A program made the translations under genes and the position numbers. Positions 46,392 through 60,300 of a stretch of DNA of 64,000 bases are shown one piece after another. This stretch comes from Cavenderia fasciculata (taxonomy: Eukaryota > Evosea > Eumycetozoa > Acytosteliales > Cavenderiaceae), in NCBI RefSeq assembly GCF_000203815.1, contig NW_004457624.1, positions 124,001 to 188,000 of the forward strand, read 5' to 3'. Position 1 is the first letter of the stretch; every line of letters begins with the position of its first letter. The notes under the pieces were generated by a model. That model saw only the letters and a list, made by a program, of their open reading frames with translations. It ran no database searches and was not told where the DNA came from.

Positions 46392-49300
46392 TAGTTTATA
46401 AACCAATATTTGCTCCAAAAAGTCAACAACCTCTAGAACAATCACAACCAAAACAACAACAACCAAAGATTATAACATCAATTGATTTTACAGGACAATT
46501 AACAGTTACAAGTCATATGGATTTTGTTGTTAGTAATGAACCACCATCAATGACTAATCTTATTATGAATTTTGGTACATTCTCTGAAGAACAAGAACCA
46601 GAGTTTATTAGAAGCTTATTCCGACTCAAACCTATTGGTAATGATCAAGAATCACTCATTGAATTCTTGTTACTTGGTCAAAAGGAATTACGTGCTGTTG
46701 GTGAAATGCGTGTACATGTCTCTATTAGAGATATATTTAGAGCTATTGGTACATACCGATTTTTCATGTATGACCCGGCTGGTCAAGCCATCCTCAAGTG
46801 TGCCATCACCAAACCTAAAAACGACAAGGAGTTTGGTGATATGGAAGACACTGATGCTATTAGACATTGGATGGCAATTATTTGTAGCATGTCTATGAAC
46901 TATTTGTTTAGAGTCGGTCCGAGCAAGAGACAAAGAATGTTGCTCGCCTTTAACGCTTTTATCAAGAAAAAGGTGGGTCAAGATATTAAATGTGATTCCA
47001 TGTTTAAACATATCTATAACAATTTTTGTATCAGTTCAACGTTGCCTGTTGGTATTGCTCTGACAGATGCATTACAACTCAACATGTTTTTCATGGTTGT
47101 TTGTCTATGCTGTAATATACCCACTTGTATTGTCGGTCCGCCAGGTTGCTCAAAGACTCTTTCATTTAGTTTGGTTGTTGACAATATGACTATTAGCAAC
47201 AAGCATGCCTCTGACGACGCTTCTCCTTGGACGAAAATGCCAAATATCCAACCATTCCGTTCACAGTGCACCCAACATACCACCGATTCGGAAATTCAAA
47301 AGAGATTTGAACAAGCACTTCAAAGACAACGATCGTACAAGGCTAGTGGAAACACTAATCAAACCAAATGTTGTGCATTCTTTGATGAAGCTGGTCTCGT
47401 CGATGAATCATCAAAACCAATGAAAGTGATGCACGATTATTTGGATAAATATACCAGTTCCTCCTGTTCGTCTGAAAAGGATGAAGCCAGCATTGGTATT
47501 ATTATTCTAAGTAACAAAGTACTTGATGCTGCCAAGACCAACAGAATGATGCTGCTTATTCATCATGACCAAATCACAGCAGAAGATGAAAAGGCATTGG
47601 TCGCAGGTTGTTTGTACAACAATGAAAAGTTGTCGGCTAGTCGTGTAAAGATATGTGACGCACTGTGTCGCGGCTACCATCAAGTAAATGAATTTTCAAA
47701 GTCTACCAAAAACCAACTCTACCACCAAAGAGACTTTGTCTTCTTCCTTCGTCATTTGGCTCGTGGTATTGAAAAAGAAGGTCTCACTCCCAAGGTACTG
47801 TTAAAATCGTTGGAGAGACATTTCAATGGTGTGCCATTACCTGAATTCAAGAAATTGGCAACCATGTTCTTTACCGAGATGAGTAAAGAGGAATCTCATT
47901 TTGCAATCAACGCGACCACTATGGCATTGATTGAAAAGGACAATACCATTGCTCGAATCAAAGAATCATTGACCGAGAAATTTACAGTTGATGATGATCC
48001 AAGTACTTGTGTATTTAGATATATGATGTTGATTGATCCAACTGAAAATGAAGCATCATTATCTCTTCTCAAGGAAATGGGTATTAAACACAAGATTATT
48101 AGGGTTGGTGGTTTCGCTGAAGACGTTGATCCTGAATCTCTTGTAAAGGTGGTCACTCAAATCAAGAATGAAATGTCGGTTGGTGGTGTGGTTGTATTGG
48201 TCAATACACAATTGATTGATGCTTGTTTCTATGATGTCATCAATCGCTACTTTCAATCATCACCCAAAAACAATGGAGACAAAGAGTTTGTGGCAAATGT
48301 TAGTTTTGGTACACATGCAACACTTTGTAGTGTTCATCCAGACTTTAGAATCATTGTTCATATTCCACAATCACGTCTCTCTCAAACTCCTCTACCATGG
48401 TTTAATCGTTTTGAAAAGTATCAATTGTCAATCGACAATATGATGAATCATTATTTGGATGAACAAAATCATAAACCAAACAACTATACAGGTGATCTGT
48501 TAAAACTTGCGGCCAACCTCAAACAATCGGCCAATCATTTTGTCGATACATTCCACACTAAAAACTCCAATTCAACACTCTTGTCTGGTTTCTCAAACGA
48601 GACTGTATCATCATTGGTCTATACATTTATTAAAGAGGTGGTTGAAAAGGGTAGACCATACAATGTATTGCCGTATCGTACAGATGATCAAGATTTCTTG
48701 GTTAAGGAAAGATCAAGAGTATCGGCAGCCACTTATCGTGAATTAAATTGGAAACTATTACAAATTGCAAGACCTGAAATCATATTCCATTCTCCAAATC
48801 ATGGTATGGATATCAGTTATATGGAAGAATATATCAATAGACAGGAACATTTCAATACTCTACGTTTTCTTCATCATTTATTTGATCAATTTTCAAATAG
48901 AATAGAAATTGATAATGTACCTCAACCAATCGCACCAAATAACAAGTGGGTCATTTATACTCGTACCACCCAAACTCTTACACAAACCCTCAAAGATAGT
49001 ATCAATTTGGATAGATTAAAAGAAATTTTATTATATCCCATTCAAATTGATGCAAAGATTAAAAAGAGTTCAATGTTGGAAATTATTCAACTTGGTAGTT
49101 TCAAATCATCATTACAATGTAGTCAAATGGTTCAAGAGATGAAACAAAACACAAAGACAAAGATATTTATTGGTGTTGCTGATTGTTCAATTGTCAATCA
49201 ACATCAAATCAATTTCTTTATGGATCATTTCTCTGACTTGAAATCAGACAAGTTATTTGTACTATTATGTCACTATCCACCAGAATCATCTGTATCAAAT

Positions 49301-52300
49301 AGTAATAGATTGAACAGTATATTCTTGAATGGTTTTGAATATGTATACATTGACTCGCTGGGTATTAGAATTGATCGATCTCTATTGGAACACTCACCAA
49401 TGAAAGAATTAGAGACAGACTTTAGATCACTGATTTCAAAGTCTTATGGTTTGAATGTACCAATTGATCCAAATCATGTTGGTGAAATATTCAAAACTCT
49501 CTTTTTCAAACATCTTGCAAACTCTGCCACTCAAATGTTGACTGGTAACAATAATCTCAATATCAATCGTCTACCAACTAGAGAAGAGAGAGAATTTTAT
49601 CACAAAAAGTCAACTCGTTCAGACTATATTATTCAACTGTTTGAACGTCATCCAGATTGGTATAATCCCATCATTGCTATATTTATAGATAAATGGGATA
49701 GAGAGGATATATTTAAAGACATTATTTTAAATATTTCAAATTTAATAGCAACTGGTAAATTGGTAGCATCCTTTATTGATGCCATTCGTTCATCGATTGA
49801 TACATTCCTCTATCCAGTTGTATCACAAATTCTCAAGATTATTTTGAATCATCTTGCTTTTGGTACCGTCTATCATCACGTTGAACCAAAATCACCAACC
49901 GAAAAAATTGTTACTCTATTCTTACACTCTGTAAAGATCCCAAGTTTATCAAAGGATATTGAAGAGAGATTAGAACCAATTCAATTGACAATGACTGGTC
50001 CCAAATTTAAACCAAGTCAATTCCCACTGTTTGACTCTATTTGGTCAGTCTTGACATCGGCTTTTGATTTTGTCAATTCTGATAATCAAAAAGATCGTAC
50101 CCAAACAAATTTAATGGCTGAATATATGAAACATATTAAAGGTCATCAAATTGGAAAACTCGTAGATTATATCAACGATGATACGACCTTGTCAAGATCA
50201 TTCAAATCTGATTTTGTGACAAGAAGTTTAATGTTTGCACCAGAATGGACAGAGTTTATCATTGGTGTTATCGATCATCTTTCACCGATCCGAACAAACT
50301 CTATTTTGAAATATGTTACACTTAAACAATACCATTCTGATCTTTTGGTATTTTTAATGCACATGATTCAACCAATCACAAATCTTCAAGGCGTCGATAT
50401 CAACCAATTGATCAATTCTTTTATTGAAAAGTTTGATGAAAATCAAACACCAGAATTGGTAAAGACTGTAAATATCAAGAAAACAATCACTCAAACAAGT
50501 CTTGATATTTTAATGGAAGAGATTAGACAATTGTATAATAATGTTAATAGTCCAATGAGAACAACTCAAGATGATATTACTATTACGAGTCGTACAGTTG
50601 ATGATGAATTTTTAGATATCATGGTATCATGGTCATCAGTGGTAAAAGAAATTCTAAATAGAATTCATATTCAAGATATTATTAAAGAGAGTAGTGGTAG
50701 TACAGGTGGTGGTGTATTCAGAAAGAAAGTTGATAATAATAATAGTAATATTGCAAATGCTATTGTTATTCATATTCATTATCAATTATTTATGAATATT
50801 TCAATCAATGTCAAAGATATTGGTATTGTAAAGAAAATGTTGGCCATTATATTTTCACAAACCCCCATTCAATCAACTACATTGGCACCGATTTTTGAAT
50901 GGTTGGCAATTGTAAACGCAAGATTACACGAAAGAGAATTACCAATCATTCCAATCAATTGTATTTTGGATATTATTGAACCAGTGATTTCAAGTTCACA
51001 AAACAATACTATAGAGTTTATTCATCTATTGGCAGGAGATAAAAATAGATTCCCAAGATTAGATCATTTTATGATTCCATTTGGATGGTCTTGTGAAATG
51101 ATGAAACTTTTACTCGTTTCCAATACAACACAACTAATAGTTAAAACAACAACCAACCAACTATTGACCAATGGTAATGATTTTATCAACCCAACACTTG
51201 TTACAATGCATGATAAACCAAATACCAAGTTGGCAGAGTTTTACAAATTGACAAGAATCCCAGAGAATAATCAATTGTTTAATATTGTTTATTTTGGACT
51301 TTTGGCACAACCAATTGGAAAGAATCTTAAAAGAGATCAATTATTCCATACTCTTCGTAATCAACAAGATGTATACTCTAAAATCGAATATTTTGTAATG
51401 TCTAGACAATATCTCGATGAGATTCTCATCCCAATTCTCAATCAAGATCAACTTGAACTCATTGTTGAAACTCATCCTCAACTACCAATACTACAGTCCA
51501 TACTTTCAATACAAACTGGTACAGTTCACGGTGGTGAAAGAGAGATTTGCAATCGTCGTGCAAATCATGCATACCTCTTTAACAAAATTCAAAACGAACA
51601 AGTATTGACCAAGTTTTTAAAGTCGAATCATTGTTTGACTCTTCTGGGAATTAAAGAGTATCTTGTAAAGGATGATAATATATCAGTGAATCTTTCACAA
51701 TTTTCATTTGTAGTGGATAGAGAAACAACAGATGGACAATTCTATCAAACTTTGGAGAACATTGTCAAAACAAATGACGCTCCATCATTGGAAGGATTGG
51801 TTAATAGAATTTTGGCACACCAACATAGACCTCGATATATTGGTTTCTTTAGAATGTCATTGTTCCTCATTACCTATTCAGTCTATATTGAAGGAAATAC
51901 AAATGCACTAAAATTTGTAAAGATAATTTTATCAGACATTAATATAGTCAATGCCTTGGGATTCCAACCATATATTGTCTACTTTAATTTCATTCTCAAT
52001 GGCACCTTTAACAGAGTCAATAGAGATTTTGATAATATATTGGTTGCTAGAAACGACAAGTGTCTAGAGGATAGATCAGCAGCCCAAACATTGGTAAATG
52101 TTGCAGCCGTTGCCATTGGATGTTCACCCAACCATTACCTTTTTAATATAATGATCAATCCAGGAATGGTGTGCCTTCGTCCATACATTGCAAACGAGAC
52201 TATTTTCAAGGATTGTGGTATGAAATATAGAGACCACGACTCTCAGGAAATTATCCCAACAACAAATAGTATGGGAGGAAATATCCTCAACAAGTTTATT

Positions 52301-55300
52301 GTAACGACAACATCATGGGGTGCCATGGCATGGAGTACGATAAACCCAAATCATCTTGGAACCATACAACAAATCATGTCATATTATCGTGCAGATGATG
52401 TCTCTCCAAGAAATTTTGTCTCACTCCGAAGTCTCACATCCTTTGGTGAAATCGTCAAGAACCAAATGATTCAAAACCAACATATCGATGCTTCTCACTT
52501 GGTCAATGAATTCTTGTATCGAGTTTGGGATCAATCCTATGTTAATCCAAACGCTTCTATGAGATCGTCATTCCTTGAACCTCAGATTCGTCCATGTGAA
52601 GAATATTTAACCAGTATCATCAATGGAATCAATCAGCAATACCAACCACTCAAACAACATCGAATCGATTTGGTAAAGAATCAAGATTCGACCCTCAAAA
52701 GGATTCAATCGTTGAGAATGAAATACTCTCTCTATTTCAACTCACCATTCTTTGGTTTAGAGGACATTCACCATCTTATTAGTAGTGGACCACTGGACAA
52801 TTCAAATCCTCTCTTGTTGTTCTTCTCTGCCAACATTGCCCAACTATGTTTGTCATCGGATATACCAACATTGATCAACTTTTTAAATATTCTGTTCTCA
52901 AGTTTTAATAGAAGATTACCACAAGACTATGCAAATTACTCTATTCCTCAATGTATAGACTTTTTGGCAAAAGTAGAATCATTTGAAACGATTGCATCGA
53001 TACGATGTGCTTGGGACAATGTTAAACAAGCTTGGGTTCGCATTTTAAAGCATCTCAATACAATGGAAGGTGGATGTCAAGAAAGACCAGATTACGAAAA
53101 GATTATTCAAACCATTGACGATCAAACACCACTTCAAGCTTTAATCTATACAAAAGATAATGGTGATGGTATCATCATTACTCTTATTAGTAATTGGTTA
53201 GAACAATATCAATCCAAAACAATAGATCTTCGTAATCAAATGGTCAAAACCAAATTGTTTGGTGATATTATTCAACCATTGGTTCAGAGTCAATTAGATT
53301 CAAAGGTTCTAACAACAATTCCTTATGATTATGGTGAGAATTATTTATTGGTTGGTTCAAATCTCAAGGTTCAAGAATTTATCCAATTCTTGTCAAGTTC
53401 AGCTTCTCAATACCTCTGCTCTAGTGATAGAAACAAGTTTTCACCAGACTTTGGTTCCATTCAAAACAAATTGGTATGTCACTTTTTATGTGGCAAAACG
53501 GAACAATACTCTATGAATATGTATAGAATTGATTTCCCATTTATCCATACCGATGTACATCATCATCATATGTACAATAATAATGAAAAGTCAACTATTC
53601 CTTTGATTCATGATCCACTCAAGACTCAATCAATCAAGGATCTACAATTACTCAAAGATAAATTGGACAATACCTATTTTGGAGAGAGAATCAAAGAAGA
53701 TGTCAAGATTAAATTGATGACCTATTGTAAATCTAATCATATTGAACAAGTTGCAAGATATCTCATTTCAATTATCACATTGATTAAAAGTGACTCTAAG
53801 CAACAAAAAAAAGATTTATTCAAGAATAGTCTTGAATTACCAATATTTGGATATGGAGATATGAAGGGAATTAAATTGGTATTGGATGACAAGGCAAAAA
53901 AATTATTGGATTCAATAACAGTCTCACGTCTTATTAGCGTGATTGATATTGTGGTTGATGGATACTTTGGATGTGGTTATCTTTACTCGACTGTTGTCAA
54001 TGAACCACCAAAACCAGATCTTGTCATTATGGAATCACTCGGTCACATTAAAGATATTGTCTCTCAAAATGTTCAAGGTAATAATCTATTGGCAAAAGAT
54101 TGGCTCAACTATCTAAAGAGTGTATTGGATCAATTAAACTCTGTAGGATGTAGAAGAACCGTTTCAACCACCAAACCAAATGACCCATTATCACCATACA
54201 TCTTCCCATACGTTGAATCTATTCAACTACCAAATGGCCTTCATTCTTTTAAACAATTGGTACCGACAAACATGGTTATTTCATATTATCCCATCTTTAT
54301 GAGAACGATTCACGAGAATATTTCTCTTGTCTATATTTCATTACAAGAGATGCACAAGAACCAGAATCAATATCAAGAACCATTTGCTAGGGAAGAAGAT
54401 CAAAATTTAGACGATTTTGATATGAATTCATCATCATCGGACGACACAATTACAGCCCAGTTAACTTCTGATTCCGAATCTTTCCAAGATGATTATAGTT
54501 ATCAAGATGAATCATTTGGATCAGATACAGATGATGACTACGACGATGACTCTGACGACGAAACAAGTGATGACATGGATCAAGAGAACAGCTATGATGA
54601 CATGGACCACCAGATTAACCTTGTAACTATTCAATACCACGACGATACCAAACCTTTTGTTCCTCTTTTATGGACTTGGATTGGATTTAATAATAGTGTC
54701 ATCAATAATGTTTCAGGAACATACAACAAGGACAAACAAAAACTATGCAATCTACTTGGTCGATTCTACAAAAAGTCAACCCTATTTGGAAAGAGACATT
54801 GTCAACCAATCAATGTAGATGGTATAATGGGTGAACTTTGTAAAATAATCAACCCACAAATGTTAAATGATCCTTCCTCTTGTTTGACCGAGATCTTATT
54901 GAATATTGACAAGGAATCAAAAAATTTGATCTACAAAACAGAGTATTGTTGTCCAAAATGTCAATCCCCACTCTCTACTATCAGAAATGAATCAATTTTT
55001 GTCTATAATCAAGAAAGAGATACAAATGTCCTTTCAATCATTAAGCATTCAATTAAAGATTCTTTCTATTCTTTACCTGTTAAAACGTAAGATATCAAAC
55101 AAAACAAAACAAAATATAGAATAGCATATTAATATTTAATTAATTTAATTATTTATTTAGATGTAACAAATGTCAAAATGTCTCTATTCCAATGGTAAGA
55201 TTGGCTGAATTCCCAACTTATATTATTATTAGAGTCGAGAGAACACAAGATTATAGAGTAGAAGCATTTGATGTACAAGTAAACCTTGGTGAAATTTACA

Positions 55301-55648
55301 ATGATTCAAGAGACTTTATTTATGGTCTCAATTCTATAATGGTAACTATCGATTGAATCATCAAACATTCATAATGTTTATCTCTAACAAACACCTATAT
55401 TATTTTTTATGATTTAGTATCAAGATGGAAGTAGTTTAGAGATGATGTATGATGATACTGTATTTGGAAGAGTTCTTTCAAATGGATTCAAAACAAAAGT
55501 ATTATCACAAGACCAAGAAATCAACCAACAAGTCAAAGAGATGAATTCTCTCATGATGATATTCAAGCTACATACAAATAGACCAAGAATTCAAGAACCC
55601 TTGTTTGATTCTTCTATTCCATCATCAGACCCAATGAGTTCTGAATAA
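39133..55648 (+). CDS. RNF213/mysterin-like giant AAA+ ATPase with a C-terminal USP-like region
   Basis: Twelve exons: 39133-39356, 39451-40002, 40085-40554, 40614-40977, 41046-41271, 41340-41762, 41833-43054, 43149-43455, 43545-45420, 45497-55086, 55161-55341, 55418-55648; 5221 aa, close to human RNF213. The N-terminal 1500 residues are helical. P-loops follow: GHSGSGKT near 1548, GDTGTGKS near 1918 with Walker B VVFIDEFNTCP near 2113 and GAMNPK, and GPPGCSKT near 2435 with CCAFFDEAGLVDESSKP near 2517 and ILSNKVLDAAKTNR; the last block is diagnostic of the family. A poly-Asn insert lies near 2165. The E3 part of RNF213 should follow, but I find no RING or RZ cysteine cluster. An Asp/Ser-rich linker (about 4880-4940) leads to a C-terminal region with CPKC and CNKC pairs and FPTYIIIRVERTQ, resembling a USP fold without its catalytic Cys box. 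The family remodels lipid droplets and marks intracellular bacteria in animals; the role here is unknown. Confidence 0.88.
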
Positions 55649-56008
55649 TAAACTTTAATAATATATTAATTTAATTTAAATTTAATATAAATATCTTTCA
55701 AGAAATAAATTTATTGAAGAGTAATAAGAAGGAATAATGTGAAATTAAACCCGTGGTTGGACCAAATCTGAATAAAGAGAGTAGAAAGAGTAAACATAAT
55801 CTTGTTTCCTAAACTTGTGGTAAGGTATCTTTCATTATTAGGTATCATTGTGTGATACAGTTATTGTTATAGAGGGAGGTTTGATTATCTAAATTAAATA
55901 ATAATTTAGATTAATTTAGTTTTGATGCATCAACTAAAATTATGAATAACTTTTTAACTAGTTGTTGCTCACACATTCACCTTTTGTAGTCAACAACCAA
56001 ATTAATTA
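55649..56008. promoter_or_regulatory. Spacer between RNF213-like gene and serine racemase
   Basis: 360 bp, AT-rich; must hold the 3' end signals of the first gene (ATTTAATTTAAATTTAAT) and the serine racemase promoter. Nothing else seen. Confidence 0.45.
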
Positions 56009-56381
56009 ATGCAAGCAATAACATCAGTTAATAGTAGTAGTAGTAATCTTACAATCTACAATAGTAAGAATCTAGGAGTATCTTTTGATGATATCAAACA
56101 AGCCCATGATAGAATTAAACCACACATCCACAAAACACCCATCATGACTAGCTCTGTTATCAATGATATGTCTGGTTTTGAATTATACTTTAAATGGTAA
56201 AGAGAGTAAACCTATTTAATCAATCAACACCTCACTCATCTTTCAAATATATATCTATCTATCTAGTGAGAACCTTCAAAAAGTAGGAGCATTCAAATAT
56301 AGAGGAGCTTGCAATTCTATTCTAAAGCTTGATGAACAAGATGCAAAAAAGGGTGTTGTTACTCATAGCAGTATGTTAGAT

Positions 56382-56433
<52 letters not shown>

Positions 56434-57312
56434 GATATCAAACAAAAACAAAAAGGTTTCTAATCAACTAACTTTATTCATATGATTGAAGGTGGTAATC
56501 ATGGACAAGCAATAGCAAAAGCAGCACAACTAAGAGGTATACCTGCTTATATCGTAGTACCAAATAATGCACCAAAAGTAAAGTTGGATGCTATTAGAGG
56601 ATACGCTGGTGAATCAAATGTTGTCCTTTGTCAACCAAATTTACAATCTCGCGAGAGTACTTGCAACGACCTCATAACCAAGACTGGTTGTACATTGATT
56701 CATCCATTTGATAATGCTGATGTAATTGCTGGTCAAGGTACTGTTGCAATCGAATTATTATCTCAAGTTGATAATTTAGATGTTATTATTTGTCCAATTG
56801 GTGGTGGTGGTGTTGTATGTAATAATAATAATTATAAATATTTATTTAATTTAATTTATTTATTTTCTCTTTCTTTTTAATAGTTATCAGGAGTTTGTAT
56901 TGCAGCCAAAACATTAAATCCTGATATTAAGATTATTGGAGTAGAACCATTGGGAGCTGATGATGCAGCACGTTCATTGGAAGCAGGTGAAGCATTACCA
57001 CATCTTCCAGGTAAACCAAATACAATTGCTGATGGTTTACTGACATGTGTCGGCAAATTGAATTTCCCAATCGTTCAATCTTTGTGCGATGGTATCATTA
57101 CTGTTGATGATGAAGAGATCAAATATGCTCTCAAGACTATATGGGAGAGAATGAAGATTATTGTAGAACCTTCATCTGCAACCGTTCTAGCTGCAGTAAA
57201 TAGTCAACAATTTAAAAAGTATTCAAGTGGTGTCAAAAAGATTGGACTCATTGTCACTGGAGGTAATGTAGATATGGTTCAATGTGCAAGTTATTTTGCT
57301 TCTTCAAAGTAA
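56009..57312 (+). CDS. srr: Serine racemase (PLP-dependent, fold type II)
   Basis: Four exons: 56009-56196, 56267-56370, 56492-56814, 56884-57312, 347 aa. The PLP lysine is in GAFKYRGA (Lys 73); the substrate loop SGNHGQA is created across the second intron; the phosphate-binding glycine loop GGGG spans the third; EPLGADDAARS carries the acidic residues that bind divalent metal in serine racemases and activate them. The last part has IVEPSSATVLAA. The enzyme interconverts L- and D-serine and also dehydrates serine to pyruvate. Threonine dehydratase is the close alternative, but the length without a C-terminal ACT domain favours serine racemase. It converges on the CH-GAS2 gene with only 22 bp between stop codons. 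Confidence 0.92.
56384..56433. repeat. GATA tetranucleotide repeat in intron 2 of srr
   Basis: About twelve GATA units within the 121 bp intron. Likely polymorphic between strains. Confidence 0.9.
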
Positions 57313-57334
57313 ACATAAATAAAATTTATTATTA

Positions 57335-60300
57335 TTATTTCTTTAATGGAAGTAATGATGTTAATTTTGATTTAGTTGTTGAAGGTGAAGGTATTGTTGA
57401 TGATGATGGAGTAGTTGTTGTTGATGTTGATGATGATGATTTAGTAGGAGTTATAGGTGAAGGAGAAGATTTTGGTTTTGCTCCCAAAGTGAATGGTGCA
57501 GATACTGTAGCTGTTAATTTAGTTCCTGGTACTGGTGATTTGGTTGGTGTAGATGGTGCCGATTTTGTTGTTGTTGTTGGTAATTTAGAAGTATTTGATA
57601 ATGGCGTAGTTGATGATTTGGTTGGTGTTGTTGGAGCCGATGAGGTACTTGTAGTAGTAGTTGGTTTACTCGCAGATCTACTAACGGGAGTTGGTAATCT
57701 TGAAGGTGGTCTAGCTGGAATATTTGATTTGGTAGGAGTGACTTGTCTCAATGTACCACTAGCAACACTGGTTCGATGAGTACCCATTTTATATTGAATA
57801 TCACCTGCACCAATATCATCTTGTGGGTTTGGTGGAAGTGGAGTACCTGATCTTAGTTGTTGTTGCTGTTGTCTTGAACTAGTACTTCCAGGGAGTGGAG
57901 TACCTGCACGAAGTATAGTCTTGGTTGCCTTTATGACATTGGCATTACTACTGCCACTACGAAGATTTTGGGTGGTTTTAGAGACTCCAGAAGACTTGTC
58001 AGTGGCAGTAGTTTGAATTTGAAGTTTTTGCATTTCACCCGAGTGTTCAGAAGCAACATCACCAACCTTGTCTAGATCGGCAGCTTGAATAACCGAGTTG
58101 TAACGAATCAAAAAGTCTTTCAATGTCATCCATCCACCACCTACACGAACCACAATGATATTGTTGACACAACGCATATTGACTATAGTGTCACCCCATT
58201 TGTATTTGTTTGGTCCAACTCTTTCGATTCTGTCGGGCAATACAATCGATGGTGGAAGAATCTTTTTCATGGTGACATTGAGGAATTCGGCAAAGATACG
58301 ATCAGTAGTATCACTAACCACTGGTTTGTATGGTGGATGATTTTGAACGGTACGATAGGTTCTATGGAATGTATAATCCTTCTTTTGTGCTCTACTGTCA
58401 CTTCTATTCTCCAAGTTTTCATTTTCATGATTATTAATATTAACATCATTTGATAAATCCAAATCTACATCTACATCTTGAATGACAATATCCAATGGAT
58501 CCTGTTCAACATGATTTAATTTAATTGATCCAATAGGTGGCATTGGTAATGGTAATGGTTTTTGGTTCTTTGTTGGTGATGGTGAAGGTGGTGGTAAAAC
58601 TGTTGTTGCTTGTTGTTGTTCTTCTTGTTGATGAACAGTTATAATAGTTGTAACCTTTGTAATTACCTCAACCTTTTCATCGTATGATTTTGTTTCTCCT
58701 CCAGTTTTGATTGTTGGATAGTTGGTTTCAATCTTTTCCAATTTTAGAGGTGATCTTAATTTACTTTGACTTGGAGGTCTAGCAATTTGTGATACTCTAT
58801 CTTTGGATGGTGATGAGAATGGTGAATTTAATGGTGATCCTGATGGTGATGATACTGGTGTAATAACATGTGAGAATACTGTCTTTTCTATTGGTCTTTT
58901 TAATGATCCTTGAACCACTGTAGGTGATGATTTAATCTTTTGATTATTATTATTAAGTACCAATGTTGAACTGTCTGGTGAGATATTATTTTTATCTATT
59001 AAACTACTATCATTTAATGTTTGATTAATCTCGTTGATAGTTGTAACACTTTCTACTAATGTTATATTTTGTTCTGTCTTTTCAACTTTGTTGTTATTAT
59101 TTTGTAGTTGTTGTTCAGCCATGAATGATTTCTCCAAATTAATTCCAAATGTTTCTCCTCTTTTCTCTTGAACTGAACGATCTGAGTCAGTTGATATGAT
59201 TTCTGCAGTATTTGATGTATTGGATGTTGTTTCACCAAAAGATGGTTCCATTTCATCAATATCTGAAGATTCCAATGAACTGGTAGCTGATTCTAGTGAC
59301 TCTAGTGATTCATCCTCTTCCTCTTCCTCTTCTTGCTCTTTCTCTTCTTGATTTAATTGTTCAAGAATTAGATCAGTTTCATCAGAGGCAACAATAATAT
59401 CAGAATATTCTTCATCATGATGATTGTTTGATATCAAGTTCATAATATCCATAACTTGTGATTCCAATAATGATGGTGTTTCTATATCTTCTACATATTC
59501 ATATTCATCCTCATCTTCATCTTCATCTTGAATAGATGATTGTAGTTGTTGGTCAAGTTGTTGTTGTAATTGTAATTGTTCATCTGATTTGAATATATCT
59601 TCTGACAAACTACTTGGAATTTGTTGATCTAATGTTTGACTGCTAGTAGTTGTAGTTGTGGTGGTTTGGATGATATTATTATTATTTTGTTGTTGTTGTT
59701 GTTGTTGTTGATTATTTACAATATTTTGAAGTGATAATATATCATCCTTGGTAATAACTCCACTTTCCAAACTATTACTATTATTAAGATTATTATTTCT
59801 TCTAATATTTACTATATCTAGACTCTTTCTTTGATGAGAGAGAATAGATGATCTAGGTGATTGAGATTGCTTTTGAGATTCATCAAATTGATTCTTTGAT
59901 TTCAAAAATGATGTTATCGATACTCCTCTTGATTTTGGTGGTATTGAATCTGATTCTACATTGTTATTATTATTATCCTTTGAAGAAGGTGAAGATCTAT
60001 CTGCTATAGTAGTTGTAGTAGTTGTAGTTGTCTGATTATTATTTGATACTTGTTGTTTACTATCATTGATATTTATATTGTTGGTATTTAATGATTGAAT
60101 TTCATCAGCAGTTACCAAAACTGAACGTCTTTTACCAATTACAAATCTCGATCCAGATCCAGACCTAGTTCTATGTGCCGATACGAATTCTTGGCCTTGA
60201 ACTTTATCTGTAGAAGTAGTGGTGGTCGTGATCGTAGCTTCAACTACTACTGTCTGTGTCTCTTTTTGGACTATTTCTTCATTTGCTTGAGTTGATGACG

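Noticed and set aside
46320-46392. Long AAT repeat as a possible intron or assembly gap filler in the RNF213-like gene
   Set aside because: It keeps frame as poly-Asn, the usual form of such tracts in this genome.
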